The notes below the pieces were generated by a model, which saw nothing but the letters and a program-made list of their open reading frames with translations, made no database searches and was not told the DNA's origin. The translations under genes were made by a program, and so were the position numbers. Shown here piece by piece: positions 1-10,286 of a DNA stretch of 64,000 nucleotides (the stretch's first letter is position 1; each line of letters starts with the position of its first letter). The DNA is from Pelomonas lactea (lineage in GTDB: Bacteria > Pseudomonadota > Gammaproteobacteria > Burkholderiales > Burkholderiaceae_C): assembly GCF_043555885.1 (NCBI RefSeq), contig NZ_JBIGHX010000010.1, forward strand, positions 186,001-250,000, given 5' to 3'.

Positions 1-8
1 GCTCGGCG

Positions 9-671
9 TCAAGCGCTCGTCGCGCCGCTGAGCCGGAGCTCGTCCAGCCGGTCCAGGTGCGCCAGCGCCGGCACGGCGCGGATGTCCTCGCCGTGGTTGT
101 AGCCGTACGTCACCAGCACCACCGGGCAGCCCGCGCCGCGGGCGGCCTCCGCGTCGTTGCGCGAGTCGCCGATCATCCACGTCGCTGACGGCAGCGTGCC
201 CAGCGCCTCGCAGGTCTTGAGCAGCGGCAGCGGGTCGGGCTTCTTGCGCTCGAAGCTGTCGCCGCCGAAGACGTGGGTGAAGAACCCGTCCAGGCCTTTG
301 CGCTTCAGCAGTTCGCGCGCCGGTGCGGCGGGCTTGTTGGTCAGCACAGCCAGCGGCAGGCCGATGGCGCGCAGGGCGTTGAGCCCGTCGACGACGCCGG
401 CATACACGGCGGCATGGGCGCCATTCACGGTCGCGTAGTGCTGCTGGTAGAGCGACCACGCATGGTCGAACAGGCCCGGCTTGGCGCCGACGTGGGCCAG
501 CGTCTTCTTCACCAGGTTCTCGCCGCCGCGGCCGATGGTGCGCTCGACAAAGTCGCGGTCCACGGCGGGCAGCCCGAGGTCGTCGAGCGTCAGCGCCAGC
601 ACGGCGACGAAATCGCCCAGCGTGTCGACCAGCGTGCCGTCGAGATCGAGGATGAGGGCTTGCGGTGTCAT
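9..671 (-). CDS. gph: phosphoglycolate phosphatase (HAD hydrolase)
   Basis: A 220-residue HAD-superfamily phosphatase expected to hydrolyse 2-phosphoglycolate, a product of DNA repair and oxygenation reactions, in the cytoplasm. Motif I DLDGTLVDT is at residues 9-17 with the nucleophilic Asp9. A four-helix cap follows, then the Thr motif VLTNKP, a Lys in the FERKKPDP stretch and the acidic motif IV GDSRNDAEAA. Length and order match Gph. The reading frame stays open far upstream inside alaC, but the ATG at 671 is used because it overlaps the alaC stop (ATGA), implying translational coupling, and because the HAD fold starts there. Substrate choice within the Gph/PGP group cannot be proved from sequence. 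Confidence 0.88.
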   Translation of the reverse strand: MTPQALILDLDGTLVDTLGDFVAVLALTLDDLGLPAVDRDFVERTIGRGGENLVKKTLAHVGAKPGLFDHAWSLYQQHYATVNGAHAAVYAGVVDGLNALRAIGLPLAVLTNKPAAPARELLKRKGLDGFFTHVFGGDSFERKKPDPLPLLKTCEALGTLPSATWMIGDSRNDAEAARGAGCPVVLVTYGYNHGEDIRAVPALAHLDRLDELRLSGATSA

Positions 672-1888
672 GCCTTGAGCACCCCGTCTGCCTTGAACAT
701 CGCCTTGATGCCCCGCACCGCCTGGCGGATGCGCGACTCGTTCTCGATGAGGGCGAAGCGCACATGGCCGTCGCCGTGGTCGCCGAAGCCGATGCCGGGC
801 GACACGCAGACCTTGGCCTTCTCCAGCAGCTGACGCGCGAACTCCAGCGAGCCCAGCTCGCGGTAGGGCTCGGGGATGCGGGCCCAGATGTACATGCTGG
901 CCTTGGGGCAGTCCACCGCCCAGCCGGCTTCGGTGAGGCCCTTGTAGAGCACGTCGCGGCGGCGTTGGTAGCTCGCGGCGATGTCCTTCACGCACTGCTG
1001 GTCGCCCTCCAGCGCGGCAATGGCGGCCACCTGCAGCGGCGTGAAGGTGCCGTAGTCGTGATAGCTCTTGATGCGGGCCAGCGCGGCCACGAGGTCGGGG
1101 TTGCCGACCATGAAGCCCACGCGCCAGCCGGCCATGTTGTAGCTCTTGCTGAGGGTGAAGAACTCCACCGCCACGTCCTTGGCGCCGGGCACCTGCATGA
1201 TGGACGGCGCCACGTAGCCGTCGAACACGATGTCGGCATAGGCGAGGTCGTGCACCACGAGGATGTCGTGCTTCCTGGCCAGCGCCACGACGCGCTCGAA
1301 GAAGCCCAGCTCCACGCACTGCGCCGTCGGGTTGGACGGGAAGCCGAACACCATCATCTTGGGCTTGGGGTAGCTGCCGCGGATGGTCTTCTCCAGCTCG
1401 GCGAAGAAGTCCACCTCGCTGCTGACGGGGATGGCGCGGATGTCGGCGCCGGCAATCACCGCGCCGTAGATGTGGATGGGGTAGCTCGGGTCGGGCACCA
1501 GCACGGTGTCGCCGCGGTCCAGCGTGGCGAGCATCAGGTGGGCCAGGCCCTCCTTGGAGCCGATGGTGACGATGGCCTCGGTGTCGGGGTTGATGTCCAC
1601 GCCGTAGCGGCGCTGGTACCAGTGCGAGATCGCGCGGCGCAGCCGCGGGATGCCCTTGCTGGCCGAGTAGCCGTGGGTGTCGGGCCGCTGGGCGACCTCG
1701 GCGAGCTTGGCGACGATGTGCGGCGGCGTGGCCCCGTCGGGGTTGCCCATGCTCATGTCGATGATGTCTTCCCCGCGTCGGCGGGCGGCCAGCTTGAGCT
1801 CGGCCGTGATGTTGAAGACGTAGGGCGGGAGGCGGTCGATGCGCGCGAAGCGGCGCTTGCCGCCGGAGGCGGAAGACGAAGAGGTCAT
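668..1888 (-). CDS. alaC: AlaC-type alanine/glutamate-pyruvate aminotransferase
   Basis: A 406-residue class I/II PLP aminotransferase. The N-terminus FARIDRLPPYVFNI and the block MGNPDGATP are typical of AlaC (YfdZ), which converts pyruvate plus glutamate to alanine. The PLP lysine lies near residue 248 in LSKSYNMAGWRVGF, with the conserved Arg-rich substrate region toward the C-terminus. It is the first gene of a two-gene unit with gph, which starts inside its stop codon. A CTAG-containing box (TAGAGT, 1955-1960 on the reverse strand) and TTGACC (1974-1979) upstream are possible promoter parts, although their 14-bp spacing is short. LL-diaminopimelate aminotransferase-like annotation is an alternative, but the AlaC signature fits better. 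Confidence 0.88.
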   Translation of the reverse strand: MTSSSSASGGKRRFARIDRLPPYVFNITAELKLAARRRGEDIIDMSMGNPDGATPPHIVAKLAEVAQRPDTHGYSASKGIPRLRRAISHWYQRRYGVDINPDTEAIVTIGSKEGLAHLMLATLDRGDTVLVPDPSYPIHIYGAVIAGADIRAIPVSSEVDFFAELEKTIRGSYPKPKMMVFGFPSNPTAQCVELGFFERVVALARKHDILVVHDLAYADIVFDGYVAPSIMQVPGAKDVAVEFFTLSKSYNMAGWRVGFMVGNPDLVAALARIKSYHDYGTFTPLQVAAIAALEGDQQCVKDIAASYQRRRDVLYKGLTEAGWAVDCPKASMYIWARIPEPYRELGSLEFARQLLEKAKVCVSPGIGFGDHGDGHVRFALIENESRIRQAVRGIKAMFKADGVLKA

Positions 1889-2016
1889 GGCTGTGTACGT
1901 AAGCGCCCGGAACCGTCCGAGCGACGTGGGCGGCGTGGCGCCGCGCCGGGGCCGACTCTAGCGTAGCCAGGGCCGGTCAATACAACGCTGCATGCTCCCG
2001 GGGTGCGGGCCGGCCC

Positions 2017-2022
2017 TAAGCT
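2017..2022 (+). promoter_or_regulatory. -10-like box of a probable leaderless promoter
   Basis: TAAGCT lies 6 nt before the ATG at 2029 and no Shine-Dalgarno sequence precedes that ATG, so transcription would begin at or next to the start codon. This is a weaker match than the TAGAAT boxes elsewhere in the window. Confidence 0.35.
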
Positions 2023-2028
2023 GCCGGC

Positions 2029-2690
<662 letters not shown>

Positions 2691-2694
<4 letters not shown>

Positions 2695-3599
2695 ATTCCT
2701 TTGCCGCCCCCATCGTCTGCATCGGCGGCCTCAACATCGACCGCAAGCTGCGGCTGCTGGCGCAGGCGCTGGGCGGCTCGTCCAACCCCTGCGAGGCGCA
2801 CGAGACGCCCGGCGGCGTCGTGCGCAACGTGGCCGAGAACCTGGCGCGGCTGGGCCTGCCCGTCTCGCTCATCGCGGCCGTGGGCGACGACGCTGGCGGC
2901 CGCATGCTGATGGAGCAGGCCGCGCGCGTGGGCATCGACACGCAGGCCGTGCTGAAGCTGCGCCGCCATGTCAGCGACAGCTATACCGCCGTGCTGGCGC
3001 CGGACGGCGAGCTGCACCTGGGCCTGGCGGCCATGCCGCTGGTGGAGCGACTCAACCCGTGGGCGCTGGCGGCCAGCCAGGCCTTGCGTGCCGGCGCGGC
3101 GTTGGTCGTCGCCGATGGCAACCTGCCCACCGACGCCTGGCCCCTGTTGCTGGGCGAGGCGCGCGCCAGCGGCATCCCGCTCATCGGCGTGGCGGTGTCC
3201 GAGGCCAAGATGGACCGCCTGCCCGACGACCTGCGGGGCCTGCACCTGCTGATCCTGAACGCGGGCGAGCTGTCCACCGTGGCGGGCGAGCCCGGCGAGG
3301 CGCTGGCGCGGCTGCATGCGCGTGGCGTGGGCTGCGTGCTGGTGTCGCACGGTGGCGCCGGCCTGATGCTGAGCCAGCCGGGCCGCGAGCCGCGCCGCTG
3401 GGCCGCGCCGCAGGTGCGCGTCGTCGACGTGACCGGCGCGGGCGATGCGCTGTCGGCCGGCGTCTGCGCCGGGCTGCTGCGCGACCCGAATGACTTTGAC
3501 ACCGCCGCCCGCCTGGGCCTGGACCTCGCTGCGTTGACGCTGCAGACCGAGGACAGCGTGCATCCCGAACTGACCCCCGGTTTCCTGACCGATCGATAA
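2691..3599 (+). CDS. psuK: pseudouridine kinase (PfkB family)
   Basis: A 302-residue PfkB-family sugar kinase. The N-terminal signature IGGLNIDRKL (residues 11-20) is the PsuK form of the ribokinase motif, followed by the GGVVRNVAENLARLG box near residue 43. The C-terminal catalytic motif DVTGAGDALSAG is near residue 245 with the catalytic base Asp. PsuK phosphorylates pseudouridine to pseudouridine 5'-phosphate, which PsuG then cleaves. The next gene is psuG, starting directly after the stop (TAA then ATG), so the pair forms the complete two-step catabolic module. The substrate assignment rests on the psuG neighbour and the N-terminal signature; other PfkB kinases look broadly similar. Confidence 0.87.
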
Positions 3600-4508
<909 letters not shown>

Positions 4509-4614
4509 GCGCAAAAAAGCGCGGCCGGAACCGGCCAGCAATCAGCGAGCAAAACAGCGCGGGTAGGCTGGGCTGTCATTACAGTCAATCCCCTTTACCT
4601 TTCGACAGGCTTGC

Positions 4615-5802
4615 ATGCGCGCGACCTCTCCCCTGATCCTGTGCGGCCTCGTGCTGGTGCTCCTGTCCGGCTGCGGGCGCAAGGGCGACGCCGCGGGGAC
4701 GCCCGCGCCCGGCGCGCCGGCACCTGCCGGTGCCGCCAGCGCACTGCCGCCGCAGAACGTCACGGTGGTGCAGGTCCGGCAGGCCGACGTGCCCATCACG
4801 GTGGAAGCCAGCGGCACCGTCACTGCGCTGCAGAGCGTGGACCTGCGCGCGCAGACGACATCGACCGTGGCCCAGGTGTTCGTCAAGGATGGCCAGGCCG
4901 TCAGCAAGGGCCAGTTGCTGTTCCGCTTCGACGACCGCGCCGACCGCGCCGCGCTGGAGAAGGCTCGCGCCCAGCTCGCGCGTGACCGTGCCAGCCTGGC
5001 CGACCTGGAGCGTCAGCTCAATCGCGCCAGGGAGCTGCGCGCGCAGAACTTCATCGCCGCGAGCGCCGTGGACACCGCGCAGGCCAACTTCGATGTCGGC
5101 CAGGCGCTGGTGCGCAGCGACGAGGCGGCGGTGCAGGCCGCGCAGGTGACGGCCGGCTACAACGAGTTGCGCGCGCCCATCAGCGGCCGCGCCGGCATCG
5201 TCAACGTCTACCCCGGCAGCCTGGTGCAGGCCAACGCGACGTCAGCGGCGCTGGTCAACATCGCGCAGCTGGACCCGATCGGCATCACCTTCACGCTGCC
5301 CGAGACGCAGCTGGCGTCGCTGCTGGCTGCCACGCGCGCCGGCGAGCTGGACGTGGAGGCCGTGCCGCCCGCTGGCACGCCCAAGGGCACGCCAGCCATC
5401 AAGGGCCGCGTGACGGCGGTGGACAACCTCGTCGACGCGACGACCGGCACGATCAAGGTCAAGGCCGAGTTCGACAACAAGGCCCAGGCGCTGTGGCCGG
5501 GGCAGTACCTGCGCGTGCGCGTCACGCTGCGCACGCTGAAGGGCGCCACCGTGGTGCCGCAGGCGGCCATCATCATGCGCGGCAACGACCGTTCGGTGTA
5601 CGTGGTGGGGCCGGACAACACGGCGCGGCTCGTCACGGTGCAGCTGCGCTCGGGGCTGGGCGAGCAGGCCGTCGTCGACGGGCTGGACGCGACGGCGCAG
5701 GTGGTGCTGGACGGCAAGCAGAACCTGCGGCCGGGCACGCCGCTGCGTATCCAGGCGCCGGCGGCAGCCGCCTCCAAGCCGGCTTCGGGCGCCAGCAAAT
5801 GA
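4615..5802 (+). CDS. RND efflux periplasmic adaptor (membrane fusion lipoprotein)
   Basis: A 395-residue membrane fusion protein of the HlyD/AcrA/MdtA type. It begins with a lipoprotein signal ending LLSGC (Cys near residue 19) and a small Gly/Ala/Pro-rich linker. The first biotinyl-lipoyl half follows (SGTVTALQSVDLRAQTTS), then a helical hairpin rich in Arg/Ala (residues 105-165), the second lipoyl half (ELRAPISGRAGIVNV), a beta-barrel and the membrane-proximal domain. It should bridge the RND permease encoded next to an outer-membrane channel. No outer-membrane factor gene is in the window. The 163-bp gap to the permease is filled by an intergenic repeat. Substrate is unknown; MdtA-type multidrug export is the nearest guess. 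Confidence 0.88.
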   Translation: MRATSPLILCGLVLVLLSGCGRKGDAAGTPAPGAPAPAGAASALPPQNVTVVQVRQADVPITVEASGTVTALQSVDLRAQTTSTVAQVFVKDGQAVSKGQLLFRFDDRADRAALEKARAQLARDRASLADLERQLNRARELRAQNFIAASAVDTAQANFDVGQALVRSDEAAVQAAQVTAGYNELRAPISGRAGIVNVYPGSLVQANATSAALVNIAQLDPIGITFTLPETQLASLLAATRAGELDVEAVPPAGTPKGTPAIKGRVTAVDNLVDATTGTIKVKAEFDNKAQALWPGQYLRVRVTLRTLKGATVVPQAAIIMRGNDRSVYVVGPDNTARLVTVQLRSGLGEQAVVDGLDATAQVVLDGKQNLRPGTPLRIQAPAAAASKPASGASK

Positions 5803-5962
5803 GGCGGACCGAGCGCAGGGCCGCCCCAAGCCGGGCCGTTATCCCCTCGGGGGCTGAGGCCGGACACGACAAGTCCTGTGGACTTGCCGTGCCTGCCGAA
5901 GAGCAGCAGCGCCGTCTGCTGCGCGGCCTGCAAGGCCGATCGATGTACTCATCGAGCGAGGG
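5803..5962 (-). repeat. intergenic palindromic repeat, copy C (reverse orientation)
   Basis: The first 29 nt after the adaptor stop (block 5805-5833) match, in reverse complement, the conserved 30-nt block of copies A (12681-12710) and B (16569-16598) with few differences. A CCCCTCGGGGG motif and several small hairpins follow (AAGTCC/GGACTT near 5871, GCAGCAGCG/CGTCTGCTGC near 5904, CGATCGATG/CATCGAGCG near 5937). The end GCGAGGGGC matches the end of copy D. Unlike the other copies it sits inside an operon. Its terminal GAGGGG (5958-5963) lies just before the permease ATG, though only 2 nt away, which is short for a Shine-Dalgarno. Confidence 0.6.
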
Positions 5963-5965
5963 GCT

Positions 5966-8900
5966 ATGAGAATCACCGAGGCCTTCATCCGGCGGCCGGT
6001 CATGACCGTGCTGCTGAACCTGTCGCTGGTCATCGCCGGCCTGGCGGCGTGGAGCAAGATTCCGGTCGCCGCGCTGCCGTCGTACAACACGCCCATCATC
6101 AACGCCGGTGCGTCGTTGCCGGGCGCGTCGCCCGAGACGATGGCGTCGTCCGTCGCGCTGCCGCTGGAGAAGCAGTTCTCCACCATCCCGGGCCTGCAGA
6201 CCATCTCGTCGACCAACACGCTGGGCAACACGTCGCTGACGCTGGAGTTCGACCCGTCGCGCAACATCGATGCCGCCGCGGTGGACGTGCAGGCGGCGCT
6301 GTTCCGCAGCTTGCGCGCGCTGCCGACGGAGATGACCTCGCCGCCCAATTACCGCAAGGTCAACCCGGCCGACGCGCCGGTGCTGATGGTGGCGCTGACT
6401 TCGCCGTCCATCGACCTGACCGAGCTGAACGACTACGCCGAGAATCTGCTGTCGCCGGGCCTGTCCACCATCGACGGCGTGGCGCAGGTGTCCATCTACG
6501 GCCAGAAGCGCTATGCGGTGCGCATCAAGGTGCGCACCGAGCTGCTGAACCAGCGCAACATCACGCTGGACGAGCTGCAGAACGCCGTGCGCGCGGCCAA
6601 TGCCAACACGCCGGTGGGCGTGCTGGACGGCTCGCGCCAGACGCTGACCATCCAGGCCAACAAGCAACTGCGCAATGCGGCGGAGTTCGGCCGCGTCGTC
6701 GTCGCCTCGCGCAACGGCGCGCCGGTCTTCCTGCGCGACGTGGCCGAGGTGCAGGACAGCGTCGAGACCAGCAAGACCTACTCCACCTACAACGGCGAAC
6801 GCTCCATCGTGCTGGCCATCCAGCGCCAGCCCGACGCCAACACCGTGCAGGTGGTGGACAAGGTCAAGGCGCTGCTGCCGCGCTACGCGGCGCAGATGCC
6901 GGCCTCGGTGCAGATGCGCACGCTGAATGACCGCTCGCTGTCCATCCGCGAGTCGCTGCACGATGTGTACTTCACGCTGGCGCTGACGGTGGGCCTGGTG
7001 GTGCTGGTCATCTTCATCTTCCTGCGCCGCGCGGTGGCCACGCTCATCCCCACCGCGTCGCTGCCCATCTCGCTGATCGGCGCGCTCACGCTGCTGTACG
7101 CGCTGGGCTACTCTCTCGACAACATCTCGCTGCTGGGCATCACACTGGCCGTGGGTCTGGTGGTGGACGACGCCATCGTCATGCTGGAGAACATCGTCCG
7201 CCACGTGGAGGACGGCATGAAGCCCTTCGACGCCGCGGTGCGCGGTGCGCGCGAGATGGCGTTCACCATCCTGTCCATCTCGATCTCGCTGGTGGCGGTG
7301 CTCATCCCCATCTTCTTCATGCCGGGCGTCATCGGCCTGCTGTTCCACGAGTTCGCGGTCGTCGTGGGGCTGTCCATCCTGGTGTCGGCCGTCGTGTCGC
7401 TGACGCTGGTGCCCATGCTGTGCAGCCGCCTGCTGAAGGCCGGTGAGCATCACGAGGACGGTCCGCTGGGGCGTCTCTTCGAGCGAGGCTTCACGGCCAC
7501 GCTGGACGCGTACACCCGCACGCTGGACCTGGCCCTGCGCCATCGCCACTGGGTGCTGGGCGTCGCGCTGCTGAGCTTCGTCGCCACGGCGTGGTTCTAC
7601 GCGGTCATTCCCAAGGGCTTCTTCCCGGAGGAGGACATCGGCCAGCTGCGCGCCAGTACCGAGGCGCCCGAGGACACCTCCTTCGCCGCGATGACGGTGC
7701 TGCAGGACCGCGTCGCGGAGATCGTGCGCAACGATCCCAACGTCGCCGCGCTGAGCTCCGCGGTGGGCGGCGGCGGGGGCGGCGGTGGCACCAACACCGG
7801 CCGCATGTTCATCAACCTGAAGCCACGCGGCGAGCGCCAGGCGATGAAGGAAGTCGTCGAGGGTCTGCGCAAGAAGCTGCGCGCGGTGCCGGGCATCCAG
7901 GTCTATCTGAGCCCGGTGCAGAACCTGCAGCTGGGCGGCCGTCAGAGCAAGAGCCGCTACCAGTACACGCTGCAGTCGGTGTCCGCCGGCGAGCTCAACA
8001 CCTGGGCCACCCGGCTGCAGGAGAAGCTGCGCACCGATGAGCGCTTCCGCGACATCACCAGCGACTCGCAGATGCGCGGCCTGCAGGCCAGCCTCGTGAT
8101 CGACCGCGAGCGCGCGTCGCTGCTGGGGGTGGACATGGGCGAGCTGCGCACGGCGCTGTATGGCGCCTTCGGCGAGCGCCAGGTGTCCAGCATCTACGCC
8201 GAGAGCAACACCTACCAGGTCATCATGGAGGCGGGTGACGACGACCGCAGCAGCGAGACCGCGTTCGACAAGATCTACCTGCGCGGCAACAACAATGCCC
8301 AGGTGCCGCTGACGGCCTTCGCCACCGTGCAGCGCACGCTGGGCCCGACGGCCGTCAACCATCAGGGCCAGCTGCAGGCCATCACGATCAGCTTCAACCT
8401 CGCGCCGAACGTGCCACTGGGCGACGCGACCAAGCAGATCGCCGCCTTCACGCAGGAGATCCAGCTGCCGCCCAGCATCATCACGAGCTATGGCGGCGAC
8501 GCCGCGGTGTTCCAGGACTCGCAGAGCGGTCAGCTGCTGCTGATCGGCCTGGCCGTGGCCGTCATCTACGTGCTGCTGGGCGTGCTCTATGAGAGCTACA
8601 TCCACCCGCTGACCATCCTGGCCGGCCTGCCGTCCGCGGCGGTGGGGGCGCTCATCACGCTGCAGCTGTTTGGCATGGAGCTGACGATCATCGCCACCAT
8701 CGGCATCGTCATGCTGATCGGCATCGTCAAGAAGAACGCGATCATGATGATCGACTTCGCGCTGGACGTGCAGCGCAGCCAGGGTCTGGCACCGGCCGAG
8801 GCCATCCGCCAGGCCTGCATCCTGCGCTTCCGGCCCATCATGATGACGACGCTGGCCGCGCTGATGGGCGCGCTGCCCATTGCCCTCGGCCTGGGCGCCG

Positions 8901-9064
8901 GCGCCGAGCTGCGCCAGCCGCTGGGCCTGGCCGTGGTGGGCGGGCTGATCCTGTCGCAGGCGGTGACGCTCTACATCACGCCCGTCATCTATCTGGCACT
9001 GGACCGCTTCAGCGGCACCGGGCCGGACATGCGCGAGGTGGCCGAGGCCACCAGCAAGGTCTGA
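5966..9064 (+). CDS. RND multidrug efflux permease (AcrB/MdtC type)
   Basis: A 1032-residue inner-membrane proton/drug antiporter of the HAE-1 RND family. TM1 starts at FIRRPVMTVLLNLSLVIAG. The first porter half is followed by TM2-TM6 (from about residue 330), and VGLVVDDAIVMLENI is the TM4 proton-relay segment with paired Asp. The second half repeats the plan, with TM10 around IVMLIGIVKKNAIMMIDFAL and a final TM bundle before residue 1020. Length equals the family norm, and MdtB/MdtC-like proteins are closest by motif. It works with the adaptor encoded upstream. An uninterrupted glycine run (AVGGGGGGGGTNTG, about residues 600-612) in a periplasmic loop is unusual. No dedicated outer-membrane channel or regulator is adjacent. 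Confidence 0.93.
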   Translation: MRITEAFIRRPVMTVLLNLSLVIAGLAAWSKIPVAALPSYNTPIINAGASLPGASPETMASSVALPLEKQFSTIPGLQTISSTNTLGNTSLTLEFDPSRNIDAAAVDVQAALFRSLRALPTEMTSPPNYRKVNPADAPVLMVALTSPSIDLTELNDYAENLLSPGLSTIDGVAQVSIYGQKRYAVRIKVRTELLNQRNITLDELQNAVRAANANTPVGVLDGSRQTLTIQANKQLRNAAEFGRVVVASRNGAPVFLRDVAEVQDSVETSKTYSTYNGERSIVLAIQRQPDANTVQVVDKVKALLPRYAAQMPASVQMRTLNDRSLSIRESLHDVYFTLALTVGLVVLVIFIFLRRAVATLIPTASLPISLIGALTLLYALGYSLDNISLLGITLAVGLVVDDAIVMLENIVRHVEDGMKPFDAAVRGAREMAFTILSISISLVAVLIPIFFMPGVIGLLFHEFAVVVGLSILVSAVVSLTLVPMLCSRLLKAGEHHEDGPLGRLFERGFTATLDAYTRTLDLALRHRHWVLGVALLSFVATAWFYAVIPKGFFPEEDIGQLRASTEAPEDTSFAAMTVLQDRVAEIVRNDPNVAALSSAVGGGGGGGGTNTGRMFINLKPRGERQAMKEVVEGLRKKLRAVPGIQVYLSPVQNLQLGGRQSKSRYQYTLQSVSAGELNTWATRLQEKLRTDERFRDITSDSQMRGLQASLVIDRERASLLGVDMGELRTALYGAFGERQVSSIYAESNTYQVIMEAGDDDRSSETAFDKIYLRGNNNAQVPLTAFATVQRTLGPTAVNHQGQLQAITISFNLAPNVPLGDATKQIAAFTQEIQLPPSIITSYGGDAAVFQDSQSGQLLLIGLAVAVIYVLLGVLYESYIHPLTILAGLPSAAVGALITLQLFGMELTIIATIGIVMLIGIVKKNAIMMIDFALDVQRSQGLAPAEAIRQACILRFRPIMMTTLAALMGALPIALGLGAGAELRQPLGLAVVGGLILSQAVTLYITPVIYLALDRFSGTGPDMREVAEATSKV

Positions 9065-9067
9065 AGA

Positions 9068-9541
9068 TCAGCCCAGCTTGAGCCGCCCCTCGCGGCTCTC
9101 CGTCAACAGCCGCTGGGCCGCGCGCTCCAGCATGCCGATGACGGCGTCAAAGCCGGCGGCGGGGCCGAAGTAGGGGTCGGGGATTTCCTGGCCGGCCATG
9201 TCGGGCAGGAAGTCGGTCAGCAGCCGGATGCGGGCCTGCAGCTCCGGCGCGGCCTTCTTGCGCAGCGCCTCGACATGCTCGGCCTCCATGGCCAGCACGA
9301 GGTCGTACTTGCCCAGCGCGTCCGGCTCGGCGCGGCGCGAGCGCCAGCGGCGCTCCAGGCTGTAGTTGTGGCGGCTCAGCGCGGCGGCTGCGCGCGCGTC
9401 CACCGGGCCGCCACGTGGGTCGGCGTGCATGCCGGCCGACTCGATGGTCTTGAACACATCGCCCAGCTTCGCCTTGAAGATGGCCTCGGCCATCGGCGAG
9501 CGGCAGATGTTGGCGGTGCAGACGAGCAGGACGGCGGCCAT
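9068..9541 (-). CDS. low-molecular-weight protein tyrosine phosphatase
   Basis: A 157-residue LMW-PTP. The P-loop VCTANICRSPMAEAI (Cys8, Arg14, C-X5-R-S form) is at the N-terminus and the general acid is in IPDPYFG near residue 127. In Gram-negative bacteria such enzymes often dephosphorylate tyrosine kinases of capsule or exopolysaccharide export, but no such kinase is near. The start is the ATG at 9541, 5 nt after the rpe stop codon; the open frame further upstream overlaps rpe and is ignored. Ser rather than Gly follows the catalytic Ile-Cys-Arg, as in many proteobacterial members. It is likely cotranscribed with rpe. Confidence 0.87.
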   Translation of the reverse strand: MAAVLLVCTANICRSPMAEAIFKAKLGDVFKTIESAGMHADPRGGPVDARAAAALSRHNYSLERRWRSRRAEPDALGKYDLVLAMEAEHVEALRKKAAPELQARIRLLTDFLPDMAGQEIPDPYFGPAAGFDAVIGMLERAAQRLLTESREGRLKLG

Positions 9542-9546
9542 GGTGC

Positions 9547-10239
9547 TTACGCCTTGGCGAGTTCGGCGCGCATGGCGTCGATCACCGACTTGTAGTCCGG
9601 CTTGCCGAAGATGGCCGAGCCGGCGACGAAGGTGTCGGCGCCCGCGTCGGCGATCTCGCGGATGTTGTCCACCTTCACGCCGCCGTCGATCTCCAGCCGG
9701 ATGTCGCGGCCACTGGCATCGATGATCTCGCGCACGCGCCGCAGCTTGGCCAGCGACGACGGGATGAAGCTCTGGCCGCCGAAGCCCGGGTTCACGCTCA
9801 TCAGCATGATGACGTCCACCTTGTCGATGACCCACTCCAGCACGTCCAGCGGCGTGGCGGGGTTGAACACCAGCCCGGCCTGCTTGCCCTCGCCGCGGAT
9901 GAGCTGCAGCGTGCGGTCCACGTGCGTGCTGGCATCGGGGTGGAAGGTCACCACATCGGCACCGGCGCGGCAGAAGGCCTGGGCCAGGCTGTCGACGGGC
10001 TGCACCATCAGGTGCACGTCCAGCACGGCGGGCGTGCCGTCGGGCTTGACCGCGTGCTTGCGCAGCGCCTCGCAGATCATCGGCCCGAAGGTCAGGTTGG
10101 GCACGTAATGGTTGTCCATCACGTCGAAGTGGATCCAGTCGGCGCCGGCAGCTAGCACGGCCTTCACCTCGTCGCCCAGGCGGGCAAAGTCGGCGGACAA
10201 CAGGCTGGGGGCGATCAGGTGGGAGCGTGCGGCAGGCAT
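9547..10239 (-). CDS. rpe: ribulose-phosphate 3-epimerase
   Basis: A TIM-barrel epimerase of 230 residues interconverting ribulose 5-phosphate and xylulose 5-phosphate. Motifs are LIAPSLLSADFARLG, the metal-binding IHFDVMDNHYVPNLTFG with His and Asp, DVHLMVQP, MSVNPGFGGQSF and LEIDGGVKVDN, plus the GSAIFG phosphate loop. An in-frame ATG exists at 10248 but it is part of the TAGAAT box. The ATG at 10239 lies 7 nt after that box and fits a leaderless mRNA. In many Burkholderiales rpe is followed by gph and trp genes; here LMW-PTP follows, so the order is local. Metal ligands and catalytic acids are all present. Confidence 0.95.
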   Translation of the reverse strand: MPAARSHLIAPSLLSADFARLGDEVKAVLAAGADWIHFDVMDNHYVPNLTFGPMICEALRKHAVKPDGTPAVLDVHLMVQPVDSLAQAFCRAGADVVTFHPDASTHVDRTLQLIRGEGKQAGLVFNPATPLDVLEWVIDKVDVIMLMSVNPGFGGQSFIPSSLAKLRRVREIIDASGRDIRLEIDGGVKVDNIREIADAGADTFVAGSAIFGKPDYKSVIDAMRAELAKA

Positions 10240-10246
10240 GGCCGCC

Positions 10247-10252
10247 ATTCTA
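10247..10252 (-). promoter_or_regulatory. -10 box TAGAAT of rpe, leaderless
   Basis: Reverse-strand TAGAAT (10252 to 10247) is followed by 7 nt and the ATG at 10239. No purine-rich ribosome site is present between box and start, so the transcript should begin at the start codon. The position also decides between the two possible starts of rpe. Confidence 0.5.
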
Positions 10253-10286
10253 GGGAGGCGCCGTGCCGGGACCCTGCCGCTTGCCG

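Noticed and set aside
672..1319. Upstream extension of the gph frame
   Set aside because: It is alaC read in another frame; the HAD fold and the ATGA overlap place the start at 671.
5633..8605. 990-codon open frame antisense to the RND permease
   Set aside because: Typical antisense artefact of high-GC genes: His/Ala/Arg-rich nonsense composition, while the forward frame is a full-length RND protein.
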